Below, one piece after another: positions 26,098 to 36,946 of a stretch of 64,000 nucleotides of DNA. The notes beneath the pieces were generated by a model that did not search any database, was not told the origin of the DNA, and saw only the letters and a list, made by a program, of their open reading frames with translations. Positions within the stretch are counted from its first letter, which is position 1. Each line of letters starts with the position of its first letter. The stretch is from Mediterraneibacter butyricigenes (GTDB lineage Bacteria; Bacillota; Clostridia; Lachnospirales; Lachnospiraceae). The position numbers and the translations under genes are program-made. Location: contig NZ_BHGK01000001.1 of assembly GCF_003574295.1 (NCBI RefSeq), positions 1,178,001-1,242,000 of the forward strand, given 5' to 3'.

Positions 26098-27417
26098 CTA
26101 TTTTACATTCAGGAAGCCTGTGTAATTTCTGACAAGCATCTGGGATTCGATCTGTTTGATCGTCTCTAAAACAACTCCCACAATAATGATCAGAGATGTT
26201 CCGCCAAATGAAACGTTGGCTCCAAATACTCCATTAAAGAAGAAGGGAATTACCTGAACGATTACCAGTCCGCATGCACCGATAAAGATAATGTAGTTCA
26301 GGATATTCTGCAAATAATCAACCGTTGGCTTTCCTGGTCTGATTCCCGGAATAAATCCACCGCTTTTCTTCATATTATTTGCAATTTCCAGCGGATTGAA
26401 TGTGATGGATGTATAGAAATAAGCAAAGAAAATTGTCAGTAAAATATATACAACCAAACCAATTGAGTAAATCGGCTGATCCGGATTGCACCAGTTGCTA
26501 GAACTCATGCCTTTCAGGATCTGACTTCCAATCCCTGTACCATTTCCTTTTCCAAGGAAGCTGGCTATGATGACCGGCATCTGCATCAGGGATGACGCAA
26601 AAATAACCGGGATAACTCCTGCTGTATTGACTTTCAGCGGAATATGTGTGGACTGGCCTCCGAACATTTTTCTGCCCTGTACTTTCTGCGAGTACTGAAC
26701 AGCGATTCTTCTCTGACCGTCCTGTAAAATAATAACGAATACAACCACTGCCAAGATAATTGCAACGATGATCACTGCTGCGAGTGCTCCCTTTGCAATT
26801 GTTTTTCCTTTGATGAACTGCTCAAACAATGTTGTGAAGTCATCCGGCATACGGGAAATAATATTGATCAACAATACGATAGAAATTCCATTTCCCACAC
26901 CTTTTTCTGTGATACGCTCGCCAACCCACATCAGGAATGCGGAACCGGCCGTCAATGTCAGTACCACGATTGCAGCATTTACAAAATTGTATTCTTCCAG
27001 AAGACCTCTTCTGCCGAATCCGATTGCCATTGCAGTAGACTCAAACAATGCAAGTCCTACTGTCACATAACGGGTGATCGCCATGATCTTCTTTCTTCCA
27101 TCTTCGCCCTCTTTCTGCATTTCCTCTAATTTCGGAATTGCAATGGTGAGAAGCTGCATGATGATGGAAGAGGTGATGTACGGTGTAATGCTCAGTGCAA
27201 ACACCGACATCTGTGTAAAAGAACCACCGGTGAATGCATTAAAAAAATTAAATGCATCACCTGTCTGATTCTCAAAAAATCCTTGTATATACTCCGGATT
27301 TACACCCGGAGTCGGAAGCTCAGACCCTAATCTAACTACGATAAGCATGATGAACGTATAGAAAAGTCTTTTTCTTATGTCCTCGATCTGAAATGCCTTA
27401 CGAATCGTTTGTAGCAT
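26098..27417 (-). CDS. secY: Preprotein translocase subunit SecY
   Basis: Channel subunit of the Sec translocon, 439 residues with ten predicted transmembrane helices. Signatures are LGSELPTPGVNPEYIQGFF, ITPYITSSIIMQLLTIAIP and the cytoplasmic loop SGGFIPGIRPGKPT. It overlaps rplO by 1 base at its start. The 135-base spacer to adk holds no gene I can support. Confidence 0.98.
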   Translation of the reverse strand: MLQTIRKAFQIEDIRKRLFYTFIMLIVVRLGSELPTPGVNPEYIQGFFENQTGDAFNFFNAFTGGSFTQMSVFALSITPYITSSIIMQLLTIAIPKLEEMQKEGEDGRKKIMAITRYVTVGLALFESTAMAIGFGRRGLLEEYNFVNAAIVVLTLTAGSAFLMWVGERITEKGVGNGISIVLLINIISRMPDDFTTLFEQFIKGKTIAKGALAAVIIVAIILAVVVFVIILQDGQRRIAVQYSQKVQGRKMFGGQSTHIPLKVNTAGVIPVIFASSLMQMPVIIASFLGKGNGTGIGSQILKGMSSSNWCNPDQPIYSIGLVVYILLTIFFAYFYTSITFNPLEIANNMKKSGGFIPGIRPGKPTVDYLQNILNYIIFIGACGLVIVQVIPFFFNGVFGANVSFGGTSLIIIVGVVLETIKQIESQMLVRNYTGFLNVK

Positions 27418-27857
27418 TAAATCACCTCTGCTTTACCACCAAGGGCCTCAATCTTCTCAGCTGCCTTTGCGCTAAACGCATTAGCCTGAACTGTAAGCTT
27501 CTTAGTCAACTCTCCATTTCCAAGAATTTTAACACCATCTCTGGTATTTTTAACGATTCCTGCTTCTACCAGGGAATCAACGGTTACTACTGCACCGTCT
27601 TCAAATACTTCAAGTCTATCCAGATTAATACCTACGATATCTTTAGAGTTTCTGCATGTGAATCCTCTCTTAGGTATTCTTCTGTACAGCGGCATCTGAC
27701 CACCTTCAAAGCCCGGTCTCGGTGCTCCGGAACGTGCTTTCTGACCTTTGTGGCCCTTTCCAGCTGTCTTTCCGTTTCCTGAACCATGACCACGGCCTCT
27801 TCTGAAATTATCACTCTGCTTTGAACCGTCAGCCGGTCTCAAATTTGATAAGTCCAT
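27417..27857 (-). CDS. rplO: 50S ribosomal protein L15
   Basis: Late-assembly 50S protein, 146 residues. The glycine- and basic-rich N-terminal extension ([20 protein letters not shown]) and the [18 protein letters not shown] motif identify it. The last base is shared with the secY start, so translation is probably coupled. Confidence 0.98.
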   Translation of the reverse strand: MDLSNLRPADGSKQSDNFRRGRGHGSGNGKTAGKGHKGQKARSGAPRPGFEGGQMPLYRRIPKRGFTCRNSKDIVGINLDRLEVFEDGAVVTVDSLVEAGIVKNTRDGVKILGNGELTKKLTVQANAFSAKAAEKIEALGGKAEVI

Positions 27858-27873
27858 ACCCGTACCTCCTTAT

Positions 27874-28053
27874 CTATGCTTCTTCTACTTTTACTAAATG
27901 TCTAACCTGCTGTACCATTCCTCTAGTAGCAGCATTGTCCGGCAGTACGACCGTCTTGTTCAGTTTCTTCAATCCAAGTGCCTCAACGGTCTTTTTGTGT
28001 TTTGGTACTGCGCCGATTGTAGACTTTACTAACGTAACTTTTAAATCTGCCAT
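27874..28053 (-). CDS. rpmD: 50S ribosomal protein L30
   Basis: A 59-residue protein read from the minus strand: [20 protein letters not shown], then [15 protein letters not shown] and a C-terminus HLVKVEEA. It has an AGGAGG site. The 38-base spacer before it contains a perfect 8-bp hairpin (CGGTAGGA/TCCTACCG, 28070-28089). It lies between rpsE and rplO as usual. Confidence 0.95.
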   Translation of the reverse strand: MADLKVTLVKSTIGAVPKHKKTVEALGLKKLNKTVVLPDNAATRGMVQQVRHLVKVEEA

Positions 28054-28091
28054 TGTTTTACCTCCTATGCGGTAGGAAAAGTCCTACCGAA

Positions 28092-28601
28092 CTAGCCTAC
28101 GATCTCTTCTACTGATTTTCCGCGCAATCTTGCAACATCTTCCGGAGTCTTAATTCCTTTCAGACCTTCCAGGGTAGCAAGCACTACGTTCTGTTTATTG
28201 TTTGATCCCAGAGATTTTGTACGGATATTCTTGATTCCTGCCATCTCGATAACCGCACGAGCCGGACCTCCGGCGATTACTCCGGTACCGTCCGGAGCTT
28301 TCTTCAGCAGTACGGATGCACCACCGAATTTTCCGATTACGTCATGTGTAACGCTTTCGTTCTCATCTAATGCTACTGAGATCATGTTCTTTGCTGCATC
28401 TTCTTTTCCTTTGCGGATTGCTTCCGGAATTTCTGCAGCCTTTCCTAAACCTGCTCCAACATGGCCATTACCATCGCCAACAACTACTAAAGCTGTGAAT
28501 CTCATGTTACGACCACCTTTTACGACCTTGGTAACACGTTTGATTGATACCACTTTTTCTTCTAACTCAAACTGACTAGCATCAATGCGTTCCTGTCTCA
28601 T
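28092..28601 (-). CDS. rpsE: 30S ribosomal protein S5
   Basis: 30S protein important for decoding accuracy, 169 residues. Signatures are [20 protein letters not shown] and [17 protein letters not shown]. It lies 15 bases after rplR. Confidence 0.98.
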   Translation of the reverse strand: MRQERIDASQFELEEKVVSIKRVTKVVKGGRNMRFTALVVVGDGNGHVGAGLGKAAEIPEAIRKGKEDAAKNMISVALDENESVTHDVIGKFGGASVLLKKAPDGTGVIAGGPARAVIEMAGIKNIRTKSLGSNNKQNVVLATLEGLKGIKTPEDVARLRGKSVEEIVG

Positions 28602-28616
28602 ATGTGTTCTCCCTTC

Positions 28617-28985
28617 CTAGAAATTCAGCCCAGCTTCTCTTGCTGCGTCTGCTAATGCCTTGATCTTACCCTGGTAAATGAAGCCGCCTCTGTCGAATAC
28701 AACTTCTGTGATACCTTTCTCTTTTGCCTTTTCAGCAATGACCTTTCCAAGGTATGCTGCAGCATCAACATTGTTTGTCTTTTCAAGTTCTGCTTTCACA
28801 TCTTTCTGAAGAGTGGAAGCGGAAACCAATGTGTTACCAACTGTATCGTCAATGATCTGAGCGTACATATGGTTGTTACTTCTGAATACAGCTAAACGCG
28901 GTCTCTCAGCAGTTCCGCTGAAACGGTTGCGTAATTTCATATGTTTTTTTCTGCGAACTTCGCTTCTTGATTTTTTGCTAACCAT
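28617..28985 (-). CDS. rplR: 50S ribosomal protein L18
   Basis: 5S rRNA-binding protein, 122 residues, [20 protein letters not shown] to [20 protein letters not shown] two codons upstream is in frame, but it is only 2 bases from GGAGG; the ATG at 28985 is 8 bases from it and preferred. Confidence 0.97.
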   Translation of the reverse strand: MVSKKSRSEVRRKKHMKLRNRFSGTAERPRLAVFRSNNHMYAQIIDDTVGNTLVSASTLQKDVKAELEKTNNVDAAAYLGKVIAEKAKEKGITEVVFDRGGFIYQGKIKALADAAREAGLNF

Positions 28986-29002
28986 TTTCACACCCTCCTT
29001 AA

Positions 29003-29545
29003 TTATTTTTTACCTGTCTTACCGACTTTGCGTCTGATTACTTCATCAGCGTACTTGATTCCCTTGCCCTTATATGGCTCAGGTCTTCTCTTGTCTCTGA
29101 TCTCAGCTGCATACTGTCCGACTTTTTCTTTGTCGATACCTTTTACGGTAATTTTATTCTGACCTTCCAGAACTGTTTCAACGCCTTCCGGATCGATCAT
29201 TTCAACCGGGTGAGAATATCCCAGACTTAATGTCAGCTTATTTCCGGATTTAGCCGCTCTGTAACCAACACCGTTTACTTCCAGGACTTTCTCATATCCT
29301 TCTGTAACACCGATTACCATGTTGTTGATCAGTGTTCTTGTCAGACCATGAAGAGATTTCATTTTCTTCAGATCATTCGGTCTTGTTACAACGACCTTAT
29401 CGTCTTCTTTTTTGATTTCCATTTCGATCGGGAGCTCTTTTGTAAGTGTTCCCTTAGGACCTGTAACGGTCACAACGTTGTTCTCTGCGATCTCAACAGT
29501 TACTCCTGCCGGGATTGCAACTGGCAGTCTTCCAATACGTGACAT
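29003..29545 (-). CDS. rplF: 50S ribosomal protein L6
   Basis: 180 residues, [20 protein letters not shown] with two homologous domains and the C-terminal signature [20 protein letters not shown]. It lies after a repeat-filled 179-base spacer from rpsH. Confidence 0.98.
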   Translation of the reverse strand: MSRIGRLPVAIPAGVTVEIAENNVVTVTGPKGTLTKELPIEMEIKKEDDKVVVTRPNDLKKMKSLHGLTRTLINNMVIGVTEGYEKVLEVNGVGYRAAKSGNKLTLSLGYSHPVEMIDPEGVETVLEGQNKITVKGIDKEKVGQYAAEIRDKRRPEPYKGKGIKYADEVIRRKVGKTGKK

Positions 29546-29599
29546 ACCTGTTCCTCCTTAACTTAAATTCTCGGAATGAGTCGGTGCTCACTCTGTTTT

Positions 29600-29712
29600 C
29601 AGTTACTATATCTTAATAGGGAGTTCTTTTCGCTAAGCTCGAAACCACCTTGCCAAGCTCAAAGAACGCCTTCGCACTAAATTCGAACTTTGCTCACGCT
29701 CGTTCTCATTAA
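29600..29712. repeat. Operon-spacer repeat, copy 1 (rpsH-rplF)
   Basis: Contains AGTTCTTTTCGCTAAGCTC, then CAAAGAACGCCTTCGCACTA and AATTCGAACTTTGCTCACGC. Parts recur at 30205-30298 and 35150-35195. GTTCTTT and AAAGAAC can pair as a stem. No ORF is supported. Confidence 0.6.
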
Positions 29713-29724
29713 GTTGCTTTCAGG

Positions 29725-30126
29725 CTACCAAACAAAGCAAAGAACTTCTCCGCCTACGCCAAGCTTTCTTGCTTCTTTGTCGGTGATTACACCTTTGTTG
29801 GTGGAAACGATTGCTGTTCCCAGTCCACCGAGTACCTTCGGCATATCTTCGCTGTTTGCATAAACACGAAGACCTGGCTTGGAGATTCTCTTCAGTCCGG
29901 AAATAACTTTTTCGTTCTTGTCTGCGCCATATTTCAATGTGATTCTCATTGTCTTGAAGTTACCATCTTCAACAAGATCATACTTTGTGATATAACCTTC
30001 GTCTACCAGAATGTCAGCGATAGCAATCTTCATCTTAGATGCCGGAACATCTACTGTATCGTGTTTCGCAGTATTTGCATTACGGATTCTTGTAAGCATA
30101 TCTGCAATTGGATCACTCATAGTCAT
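29725..30126 (-). CDS. rpsH: 30S ribosomal protein S8
   Basis: 133 residues with the signatures [20 protein letters not shown] and the C-terminal [10 protein letters not shown]. The start at 30126 is 10 bases after AAGGAGG. S8 is a translational regulator of the spc operon in E. coli; no such site was identified here. Confidence 0.98.
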   Translation of the reverse strand: MTMSDPIADMLTRIRNANTAKHDTVDVPASKMKIAIADILVDEGYITKYDLVEDGNFKTMRITLKYGADKNEKVISGLKRISKPGLRVYANSEDMPKVLGGLGTAIVSTNKGVITDKEARKLGVGGEVLCFVW

Positions 30127-30177
30127 GTGGAAGTATCCTCCTTCTATTTTTTCTCAATCTATTGTCCTGCCTCAATC

Positions 30178-30298
30178 AGGGTAGTTCTTCTCGCTTCGCA
30201 ACTTCTGTACTAACAGTTGTCAGAGAAGTTCTTTTCGCTTCGCTCAAAGAACGGCTTTCGCACTAGGCTCAAAAAGACTTCGCCAAGTGCTCAATGCC
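30178..30298. repeat. Operon-spacer repeat, copy 2 (rpsN-rpsH)
   Basis: Shares AGTTCTTTTCGCT and CAAAGAACG with the neighbouring spacer at 29600-29712, followed by TTTCGCACTA. The segment AGTTCTTTTCGCTTCGCTCA folds with AAAGAAC into a short stem. Confidence 0.6.
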
Positions 30299-30303
30299 AG
30301 TGC

Positions 30304-30489
30304 CTACCAGCTTGCTTTCTTTACGCCCGGAATCTGACCTTTGTATGCCAGTTCACGGAAGCAGATACGGCAGATACCATATTTTCTCAAATAAGCATGC
30401 GGACGTCCGCAGATTCTGCAACGGCTGTATTCTCTTGTGGAGAATTTCGGTTTGCGCTGCTGTTTGATTTTCATTGATGTCTTAGCCAT
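30304..30489 (-). CDS. rpsN: 30S ribosomal protein S14, zinc (type Z) form
   Basis: A 61-residue protein with the zinc ribbon [20 protein letters not shown]. The short zinc form differs from the longer zinc-free paralogue that some bacteria carry as well. It lies 13 bases after rplE. Confidence 0.98.
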   Translation of the reverse strand: MAKTSMKIKQQRKPKFSTREYSRCRICGRPHAYLRKYGICRICFRELAYKGQIPGVKKASW

Positions 30490-30502
30490 GAATTTTCCTC
30501 CT

Positions 30503-31042
30503 TTACTTGGTGAATGGCATATTGAACTGAGTCAATAATTCACGTGCTTCTTCATCAGTTTTGGCAGTTGTAACAAAGATTACATCCATACCTCTTACTT
30601 TATCAATCTTATCATACTCGATTTCCGGGAAAATCAGCTGCTCTTTAATTCCAAGTGCATAGTTTCCTCTTCCGTCAAATGCGTTAGGATTAACTCCACG
30701 GAAGTCACGTACACGTGGAAGTGCAAGGTTGATCAGACGATCAACGAATTCGTACATTCTCTCGCCTCTCAGTGTTACCTTACATCCGATCGGCATACCT
30801 TCTCTGATTTTGAAGTTTGCGACAGAATTCTTAGCTCTTGTTACAACAGCTTTCTGTCCGGAGATCTTCTCCATATCAGCGATTGCTGATTCCAAAACCT
30901 TTGCGTTTTCCTTAGCTTCGCCGACACCCATATTGATTACGACTTTATCAAGCTTCGGAACTTCCATAATATTTTTATATCCAAACTTTTTGATCATTGC
31001 ATCAATGATCTCATTCTGATACTGTTCTTTCAGTCTACTCAA
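30503..31042 (-). CDS. rplE: 50S ribosomal protein L5
   Basis: 5S rRNA-binding protein of 179 residues. Signatures are [20 protein letters not shown] and [20 protein letters not shown]. It lies 24 bases after rplX. Confidence 0.98.
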   Translation of the reverse strand: MSRLKEQYQNEIIDAMIKKFGYKNIMEVPKLDKVVINMGVGEAKENAKVLESAIADMEKISGQKAVVTRAKNSVANFKIREGMPIGCKVTLRGERMYEFVDRLINLALPRVRDFRGVNPNAFDGRGNYALGIKEQLIFPEIEYDKIDKVRGMDVIFVTTAKTDEEARELLTQFNMPFTK

Positions 31043-31066
31043 AGTTCAACTTCCTCCTTTCCCAAA

Positions 31067-31378
31067 TTAATCGATCACTTCACCTGTTGACTTAGCAACA
31101 CGGACTTTTTTGTCTCCATCCATCTTGAATCCAACTCTTGTAGCTGCACCTTTGTGAAGGTACATAACGTTAGATGCATCGATGTATGCTTCCTGGTGAA
31201 CGATTCCACCATTCTGGTTTGTCATGCTCGGTTTTGTGTGCTTGGTAACCATGTTTACGCCTTCAACAAGAACTTTTCCAGCTTTCTGGTCAACAGCGAT
31301 AACCTTGCCTTCTTTGTCTTTATCTTTACCAGCGATTACTTTAACCATATCGCCCTTTTTGATCTTCATAGTTGACAT
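31067..31378 (-). CDS. rplX: 50S ribosomal protein L24
   Basis: Early-assembly KOW-domain protein of 103 residues, [20 protein letters not shown] to [12 protein letters not shown]. The start at 31378 has GGAGG upstream; the second Met (31369) is possible. It lies 13 bases after rplN. Confidence 0.96.
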   Translation of the reverse strand: MSTMKIKKGDMVKVIAGKDKDKEGKVIAVDQKAGKVLVEGVNMVTKHTKPSMTNQNGGIVHQEAYIDASNVMYLHKGAATRVGFKMDGDKKVRVAKSTGEVID

Positions 31379-31391
31379 GTGCGGCACCTCC

Positions 31392-31760
31392 CTAGAGTAC
31401 TTCCGGAGCCAGGGAAACAATCTTCATGAATTTCTTGTCTCTCAGCTCTCTTGCTACTGGTCCAAAAATACGTGTTCCACGTGGGTTCATATCATCTTTT
31501 ATAATAACAGCAGCATTTTCATCGAATCTGATATAGGAACCGTCTTTACGACGTGTGCCTTTTACAGTACGGACAACTACAGCCTTTACTACATCACCTT
31601 TTTTTACAACGCCGCCTGGTGTTGCATCTTTAACAGTCGCAACGATCACGTCTCCGATGCTGGCATATCTTCTTGTAGAGCCACCCAGGACACGGATACA
31701 AAGTAATTCTTTAGCACCTGTATTGTCTGCTACTTTAAGTCTACTTTCCTGTTGTATCAT
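31392..31760 (-). CDS. rplN: 50S ribosomal protein L14
   Basis: 122-residue intersubunit-bridge protein. Signatures are [20 protein letters not shown] and [20 protein letters not shown]. It lies 31 bases after rpsQ. Confidence 0.98.
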   Translation of the reverse strand: MIQQESRLKVADNTGAKELLCIRVLGGSTRRYASIGDVIVATVKDATPGGVVKKGDVVKAVVVRTVKGTRRKDGSYIRFDENAAVIIKDDMNPRGTRIFGPVARELRDKKFMKIVSLAPEVL

Positions 31761-31791
31761 GCAGGTAAACCTCCTTCATATATTTGCGAAA

Positions 31792-32049
31792 TTATTTCGC
31801 TCTTTCCATAATCTCGACAAGTCTCCATCTCTTGTCCTTGGACAGCGGTCTTGTCTCCATAACTTTTACTGTATCGCCAACTTTACACTCATTGTTTTCA
31901 TCGTGAGCTTTCAGTTTATAAGTTCTTTTTACGATTTTCTTATAAAGTGGATGTTTTACGTGGTCTTCTACTGCAACAACGATTGTCTTGTCCATCTTGT
32001 CGCTAACGACCCTACCCGTACGGGTTTTTCTAAGATTTCTTTCTTCCAC
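31792..32049 (-). CDS. rpsQ: 30S ribosomal protein S17
   Basis: 85-residue OB-fold protein. Signatures are [20 protein letters not shown] and [20 protein letters not shown]. It lies 52 bases after rpmC. Confidence 0.98.
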   Translation of the reverse strand: MEERNLRKTRTGRVVSDKMDKTIVVAVEDHVKHPLYKKIVKRTYKLKAHDENNECKVGDTVKVMETRPLSKDKRWRLVEIMERAK

Positions 32050-32101
32050 GGTGAATCTCCTTTCTGTGTTCTCTCTATTCTGACGAGAATCTCGCTAACT
32101 A

Positions 32102-32311
32102 CTATCTTCCAGCTTCTGTGATCAGAGTCTGAATACGAGCAATATTCTTTCTTACTTCTTTGATTCTGCTTGTGTTGTCCAGCTGGTTTGTTGCGTTCTG
32201 GAATCTCAGATTGAAAAGCTCTTTTTTAGCAGCTACTAATTCTTCATTTAATTCCTCTACGGATTTTCCTCTTAATTCTTCAATAAATGTATTAATCTTC
32301 ACTGTTATCAC
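32102..32311 (-). CDS. rpmC: 50S ribosomal protein L29
   Basis: 69-residue helical hairpin protein at the exit tunnel. The signature is [20 protein letters not shown]. The start lies 20 bases inside the end of rplP, so translation is coupled. Confidence 0.97.
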   Translation of the reverse strand: MITVKINTFIEELRGKSVEELNEELVAAKKELFNLRFQNATNQLDNTSRIKEVRKNIARIQTLITEAGR

Positions 32312-32729
32312 CGCCTTCTAATTCAGCACGAGAAACGATTTTACACTTGCATGGAAGCTTATGCATAGCAAGACGAAGAGCTTCTCTTGCAACTTCCTCC
32401 GGTACTCCTGCGATCTCGAACATTACACGACCTGGTTTCACTACTGCTGCCCAGTACTCCAGCGCACCTTTACCTTTACCCATTCGAGTTTCAGCCGGTG
32501 TAGCTGTTACCGGTTTATCCGGGAAAATTTTGATCCAAACTTTACCACCACGTTTGATGTAACGGGTCATAGCGACACGGGCTGCTTCGATCTGATTTGA
32601 ACGGATCCAGCATGGCTCCAATGCAACAATACCATATTCACCGTGAGAGATCTTATTTCCTCTGAGGGCTTTACCCTTCATAGTGCCACGGAACTGTTTA
32701 CGATGTTTTACTCTTTTTGGCATTAACAT
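32292..32729 (-). CDS. rplP: 50S ribosomal protein L16
   Basis: 145-residue protein at the peptidyl transferase and 5S region. Signatures are [20 protein letters not shown] and [19 protein letters not shown]. The ATG at 32729 shares a base with the rpsC stop (TAATG). Confidence 0.98.
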   Translation of the reverse strand: MLMPKRVKHRKQFRGTMKGKALRGNKISHGEYGIVALEPCWIRSNQIEAARVAMTRYIKRGGKVWIKIFPDKPVTATPAETRMGKGKGALEYWAAVVKPGRVMFEIAGVPEEVAREALRLAMHKLPCKCKIVSRAELEGGDNSED

Positions 32730-33385
32730 TATTTATCGCTCCCTTCCTTATCAGCCTTTGTCGGAAGAACTTCGCCTTTGTAAATCCAAACCTTTACGCC
32801 GACTTTTCCGTATGTTGTGTCAGCTTCTGCGAATCCATAGTCAATGTCTGCTCTCAGTGTCTGAAGCGGAATTGTTCCCTCGCTGTAGAACTCTGTACGA
32901 GCCATATCAGCTCCACCAAGACGTCCGGATACAGAAGTCTTAACTCCGAGTGCTCCGGCTTTCATTGTTCTGGACATGCAGGACTTCATAGCACGTCTGA
33001 ATGAAATACGGTTTTCCAGCTGCTGAGCAATGTTTTCTGCAACGAGCTGTGCATCTCTGTCCGGTCTCTTTACTTCCTTAATATCAACGATCAGCTTCTT
33101 GTCAGTGAAGACTTCCAGTTCCTTCTTCACTTTCTCGATCTCAGAACCACCTTTACCGATTACCACACCCGGTCTAGCAGTGTAAACGATGATCTTTACA
33201 CGCTCGGAAGCTCTTTCGATCTCGATACGGGAAATGCCTGCGCTGTATAATCTCTTCTTCAGAAATGTTCTGATCTTGTGGTCTTCTACAAGATAGTCTG
33301 CGAACTCTTTGTCTGCATACCACTTGGAATCCCAGTCTTTAATAATACCGACTCTTAAACCATGCGGATTAACTTTCTGTCCCAT
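32729..33385 (-). CDS. rpsC: 30S ribosomal protein S3
   Basis: 218-residue mRNA-entry protein with the KH domain ([20 protein letters not shown]) and the start [20 protein letters not shown]. It lies 14 bases after rplV. Confidence 0.98.
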   Translation of the reverse strand: MGQKVNPHGLRVGIIKDWDSKWYADKEFADYLVEDHKIRTFLKKRLYSAGISRIEIERASERVKIIVYTARPGVVIGKGGSEIEKVKKELEVFTDKKLIVDIKEVKRPDRDAQLVAENIAQQLENRISFRRAMKSCMSRTMKAGALGVKTSVSGRLGGADMARTEFYSEGTIPLQTLRADIDYGFAEADTTYGKVGVKVWIYKGEVLPTKADKEGSDK

Positions 33386-33399
33386 TATTGACCTCCTTA

Positions 33400-33786
33400 T
33401 TATCTTTCATTGAGCACGATTGTGATGTGGCTCATACGCTTCTCGATTCTGTAAGCTCTACCCTGTGCTCTCGGTTTGATTCTCTTCATTGTAGGTCCTT
33501 TATTTGCATAACACTCTTCAATATAAAGGTTCTCAACATTCATTCCGTTGTTGTTCTCAGCGTTTGCGATTGCTGATTTCAATAATTTCTCTATTACACT
33601 TGAAGCATATCTCGGATTGTAAGCCAAAATACCGAGTGCTGTCTGTACATCCTTACCTCTGATGGCATCTAATACGAAGCATGCTTTCTGAACAGATACG
33701 CGAGCGTAAGAGATCTTAGCTGATGGTCTTGTATCCTTCTGAGCATTTCTTTCTCTCTTGATTTGGGATCTATGTCCTTTTGCCAT
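33400..33786 (-). CDS. rplV: 50S ribosomal protein L22
   Basis: 128-residue exit-tunnel protein. The tip loop is [20 protein letters not shown], the usual site of macrolide-resistance changes; it looks normal here. Confidence 0.98.
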   Translation of the reverse strand: MAKGHRSQIKRERNAQKDTRPSAKISYARVSVQKACFVLDAIRGKDVQTALGILAYNPRYASSVIEKLLKSAIANAENNNGMNVENLYIEECYANKGPTMKRIKPRAQGRAYRIEKRMSHITIVLNER

Positions 33787-33816
33787 GGATGAACCCTCCT
33801 TTCAATCTGTTAACAA

Positions 33817-34098
33817 TTATCTAACCTTAGATTTCTTTTCGTCTTTTCCGTGACCTCTGTAAGTTCTTGTTGCAACAAACTCTCCAAGTTTATGTCCAAC
33901 CATATCTTCTGTTACATATACCGGAACATGTCTTCTTCCGTCATGTACAGCGAATGTATGTCCAACAAAGCTCGGGAAGATTGTAGAACGACGAGACCAT
34001 GTCTTGATTACGGATTTATCGCCAGATGCGTTCATCGCATCTACTTTTTTCAACAGACTTGCATCTGCAAATGGTCCTTTTTTCAGTGAACGAGCCAT
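33817..34098 (-). CDS. rpsS: 30S ribosomal protein S19
   Basis: 93 residues, [20 protein letters not shown] and [20 protein letters not shown]. It binds the 30S head with S13 and lies 23 bases after rplB. Confidence 0.98.
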   Translation of the reverse strand: MARSLKKGPFADASLLKKVDAMNASGDKSVIKTWSRRSTIFPSFVGHTFAVHDGRRHVPVYVTEDMVGHKLGEFVATRTYRGHGKDEKKSKVR

Positions 34099-34121
34099 AG
34101 TTCTAACCTCCTTGTAAACGT

Positions 34122-34964
34122 TTATTTAATAGCTTTTCCGTCTCTTCTTCTTACAATCATCTTGTTAGAAGCTTTATTCTTCTTGCGGGTCTTAAGTCCC
34201 AATGCCGGTTTGCCCCAAGGAGTTGACGGTCCTGGACGACCGATACTGGTCTTACCTTCACCACCACCATGCGGATGGTCATTCGGGTTCATAACAGAAC
34301 CACGAACTGTAGGTCTGATACCCATGTGACGTTTACGTCCTGCTTTACCAATGTTGATCAGGTTGTGGTCTCCGTTACCTACTACACCGATTGTAGCGCG
34401 GCAAACGATCGGAACCAGTCTCATTTCTCCTGAAGGAAGACGAAGTGTTGCATACTTTCCTTCTTTAGCCATCAGCTGTGCACTGTTACCAGCACTTCTT
34501 ACAAGCTGACCACCTTTTCCAGGATGCATCTCGATGTTGTGAATCTGTGTACCTACCGGAATCTCAGATAATGGCAGGCAGTTTCCAACTCTGATTTCTG
34601 CATCCGCACCGTTCATAACGGTCATTCCATCTTTCAGTCCTTCCGGTGCAAGGATGTAAGCTTTCTCTCCGTCTGCGTAGCAGATCAGTGCGATGTTAGC
34701 TGTTCTGTTCGGATCATACTCGATACCGATTACCTTTGCAGGAATTCCTTCTTTATTTCTCTTGAAATCAATGATTCTGTATTTCTTTTTAGCTCCGCCT
34801 CCGCGGTGTCTTACTGTGATTTTACCCTGATTATTACGTCCGGCTTTTCTGCTCTTGGAATCCAGCAGAGACTTCTCAGGTGTTGTCTTTGTGATCTCTG
34901 AGAAATCAGATCCGGTCATCTGTCTTCTGGAAGGTGTATATGGGTTATATGTTTTGATTCCCAT
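34122..34964 (-). CDS. rplB: 50S ribosomal protein L2
   Basis: 280-residue protein at the peptidyl transferase centre. Signatures are [20 protein letters not shown] and the C-terminal [20 protein letters not shown]. The ATG at 34964 is the conserved start; the longer frame into the spacer is not supported. It lies 280 bases after rplW. Confidence 0.98.
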   Translation of the reverse strand: MGIKTYNPYTPSRRQMTGSDFSEITKTTPEKSLLDSKSRKAGRNNQGKITVRHRGGGAKKKYRIIDFKRNKEGIPAKVIGIEYDPNRTANIALICYADGEKAYILAPEGLKDGMTVMNGADAEIRVGNCLPLSEIPVGTQIHNIEMHPGKGGQLVRSAGNSAQLMAKEGKYATLRLPSGEMRLVPIVCRATIGVVGNGDHNLINIGKAGRKRHMGIRPTVRGSVMNPNDHPHGGGEGKTSIGRPGPSTPWGKPALGLKTRKKNKASNKMIVRRRDGKAIK

Positions 34965-35023
34965 TACGTTCTCTCCTTTCGTGTCATCTAAATTATTTGT
35001 TCTCACGCTTCTATGCGTATAAA

Positions 35024-35230
35024 GGTATGTTCAGTTCGCTAAGTTCGAAAGAACTGAATCTCGTTCCGTGCGCCTAAGTGCCACATTCTTCGAAACGGGT
35101 ATGTTCAGTTCGCTAAGTTCGAAAGAACTGAATCTCGTTCCGTGCGCCTAAGTTCGAACTTCGACTTCGTCTCGTTCTCACTAACGCTTGGGAACAGGTC
35201 TCAGCTAAGCCTCAATCTTCGGCTTTGCCT
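35024..35230. repeat. Operon-spacer repeat, copy 3, with an exact 56-bp direct repeat (rplW-rplB)
   Basis: The 56 bases at 35024-35079 are repeated exactly at 35098-35153. Each copy contains TTCAGTTC ... GAACTGAA, able to form a hairpin. A further part (AAGTTCGAACTTCGACTTCG, then CTCGTTCTCACTAACG) is related to the rpsH-rplF spacer. No ORF is supported in 34965-35244. Confidence 0.75.
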
Positions 35231-35244
35231 CGCTTTCGCCAAGC

Positions 35245-35550
35245 TTACAGACCTTCAAAAATCTCGATATCAGCACTATCTTCTGTCAGCTGTACGATTG
35301 CTTTTTTCTGTTTAGCAGTTGTTCCGTACTGGAAGCTTCCACGTGCTCTTTTTTTCTTTCCATCCAGGTTCATGGTGTTTACACTCTTTACCTTTGTTCC
35401 CTGGAACATTTTTTCTACGGCCTCTTTGATCTGGCTCTTTGTAGCCTCTGTGTGCACGTAAAATGTATACTTCTTATCAGCCATCAGGCCCATGCTCTTT
35501 TCTGTAACTACCGGTTTCAGAATTACGTCATAATACTGAATGTTTGCCAT
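35245..35550 (-). CDS. rplW: 50S ribosomal protein L23
   Basis: 101-residue tunnel-exit protein and SRP/trigger-factor docking site. Signatures are YYDVILKPVVTEKSMGLMAD and YTFYVHTEATKSQIKEAVEK. The start overlaps the rplD stop by 1 base. Confidence 0.98.
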   Translation of the reverse strand: MANIQYYDVILKPVVTEKSMGLMADKKYTFYVHTEATKSQIKEAVEKMFQGTKVKSVNTMNLDGKKKRARGSFQYGTTAKQKKAIVQLTEDSADIEIFEGL

Positions 35551-36170
35551 TATGCGTACACCTCCTCGATGCTAGCAACTGCTGCCTTTGTAGCAATTAC
35601 TGTGTTGTATTTCAGAACGTCATACACATTGATTGTATTGGTATGTGCTGTCTTCACATCTGCGATGTTTCTTGCAGACAGTTCAGCGTTCTTGTTACCG
35701 TCTTCCAGAACAACCAGTGCCTTCTCAACGTTTAAGTTGTTCAGAACTGTCTGGAATTTCTTTGTCTTGATCTCGTCGAAGTTCAGTTCATCAACAACGA
35801 TGAATTTCTTTTCTTCAACTCTGCTTGTCAGTGCAGATTTCAGAGCAGCTCTCTTTTCTTTCTTGTTCATCTTGAAAGAATAATCTCTCGGAACCGGAGC
35901 GAATACTACGCCGCCGCCTGTCCACTGTGGAGCTCTTGTAGATCCCTGTCTTGCATGACCTGTTCCTTTCTGTCTCCATGGCTTTCTTCCACCACCGGAT
36001 ACTTCAGAACGTGTCTTTGCTTTCTGCGTTCCCTGACGCTTATTTGCAAGCTGGCTGACAACCGCCATGTGTACAAGGTGTTCGTTAACCTCTACACCGA
36101 ATACAGCATCGTTCAGATCGATTGTTCCAACTTCTTTACCTTCGATATTATAAACAGATACGTTTGCCAT
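35550..36170 (-). CDS. rplD: 50S ribosomal protein L4
   Basis: 206-residue protein. The extended loop GGGRKPWRQKGTGHARQGST reaches the exit tunnel. L4 is the S10-operon autoregulator in E. coli. It lies 30 bases after rplC. Confidence 0.98.
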   Translation of the reverse strand: MANVSVYNIEGKEVGTIDLNDAVFGVEVNEHLVHMAVVSQLANKRQGTQKAKTRSEVSGGGRKPWRQKGTGHARQGSTRAPQWTGGGVVFAPVPRDYSFKMNKKEKRAALKSALTSRVEEKKFIVVDELNFDEIKTKKFQTVLNNLNVEKALVVLEDGNKNAELSARNIADVKTAHTNTINVYDVLKYNTVIATKAAVASIEEVYA

Positions 36171-36200
36171 CTGTGTGTTCCTCCTTTCCTGACTCTAAGA

Positions 36201-36878
36201 TTATGCCTTTACAGTTTCTTTGATAGTTACTAAGGATTTCTTCGGTCCCGGAACTGAGCCTTTGATCAGAAGCAGATTATTTTCAGCATCTACTCTTACT
36301 ACTTCAAGATTCTGAATTGTAATCTTCTTGTTACCCATCTGTCCAGGCATCTTCTTACCTTTGAATACCTTACTCGGATCGGATGCAGAACCATTGGAAC
36401 CTGCGTGACGATGGAACTTGGAACCATGAGTCATAGGTCCTCTGTGCTGGTTGTGACGTTTGATCGCACCCTGGAATCCTTTACCTTTGGAAATTGCGGT
36501 AGCATCTACCTTATCGCCAGCCTCAAAAATATCCGCTTTGATTTCCTGTGCAAGCGCATATTCTGCAGCATTTTCAAATCTGAACTCTCTGACAAATCTC
36601 TTTCCGGAAACTCCTGCTTTGTCGAAGTGTCCTTTCTCAGCCTTTGTCACACCATTTCTGTGAGCGATTTCTTTCTTGCCGCTCTTGTCTTTTGTAACGA
36701 TCTTTTCTTTCTTGTCAACAAATCCGACCTGAACTGCTTCATAGCCGTCATTCTCAACTGTCTTGATCTGTGTTACAACACACGGTCCTGCCTGAAGTAC
36801 TGTAACAGGGATTAAAGAACCGTCTTCGTCGAAAATCTGAGTCATTCCGACTTTTGTAGCTAAAATAGCTTTTTTCAT
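36201..36878 (-). CDS. rplC: 50S ribosomal protein L3
   Basis: 225-residue core assembly protein, [20 protein letters not shown]; the tunnel-facing loop contains [20 protein letters not shown]. The acidic, lysine-rich middle is slightly longer than in E. coli. It lies 68 bases after rpsJ. Confidence 0.98.
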   Translation of the reverse strand: MKKAILATKVGMTQIFDEDGSLIPVTVLQAGPCVVTQIKTVENDGYEAVQVGFVDKKEKIVTKDKSGKKEIAHRNGVTKAEKGHFDKAGVSGKRFVREFRFENAAEYALAQEIKADIFEAGDKVDATAISKGKGFQGAIKRHNQHRGPMTHGSKFHRHAGSNGSASDPSKVFKGKKMPGQMGNKKITIQNLEVVRVDAENNLLLIKGSVPGPKKSLVTIKETVKA

Positions 36879-36946
36879 ATCATTACCTCCTGTGATTTAC
36901 AGCGGAACACCGAAGTGTTCATCCTAAATTATAGGAATTACTGTTC

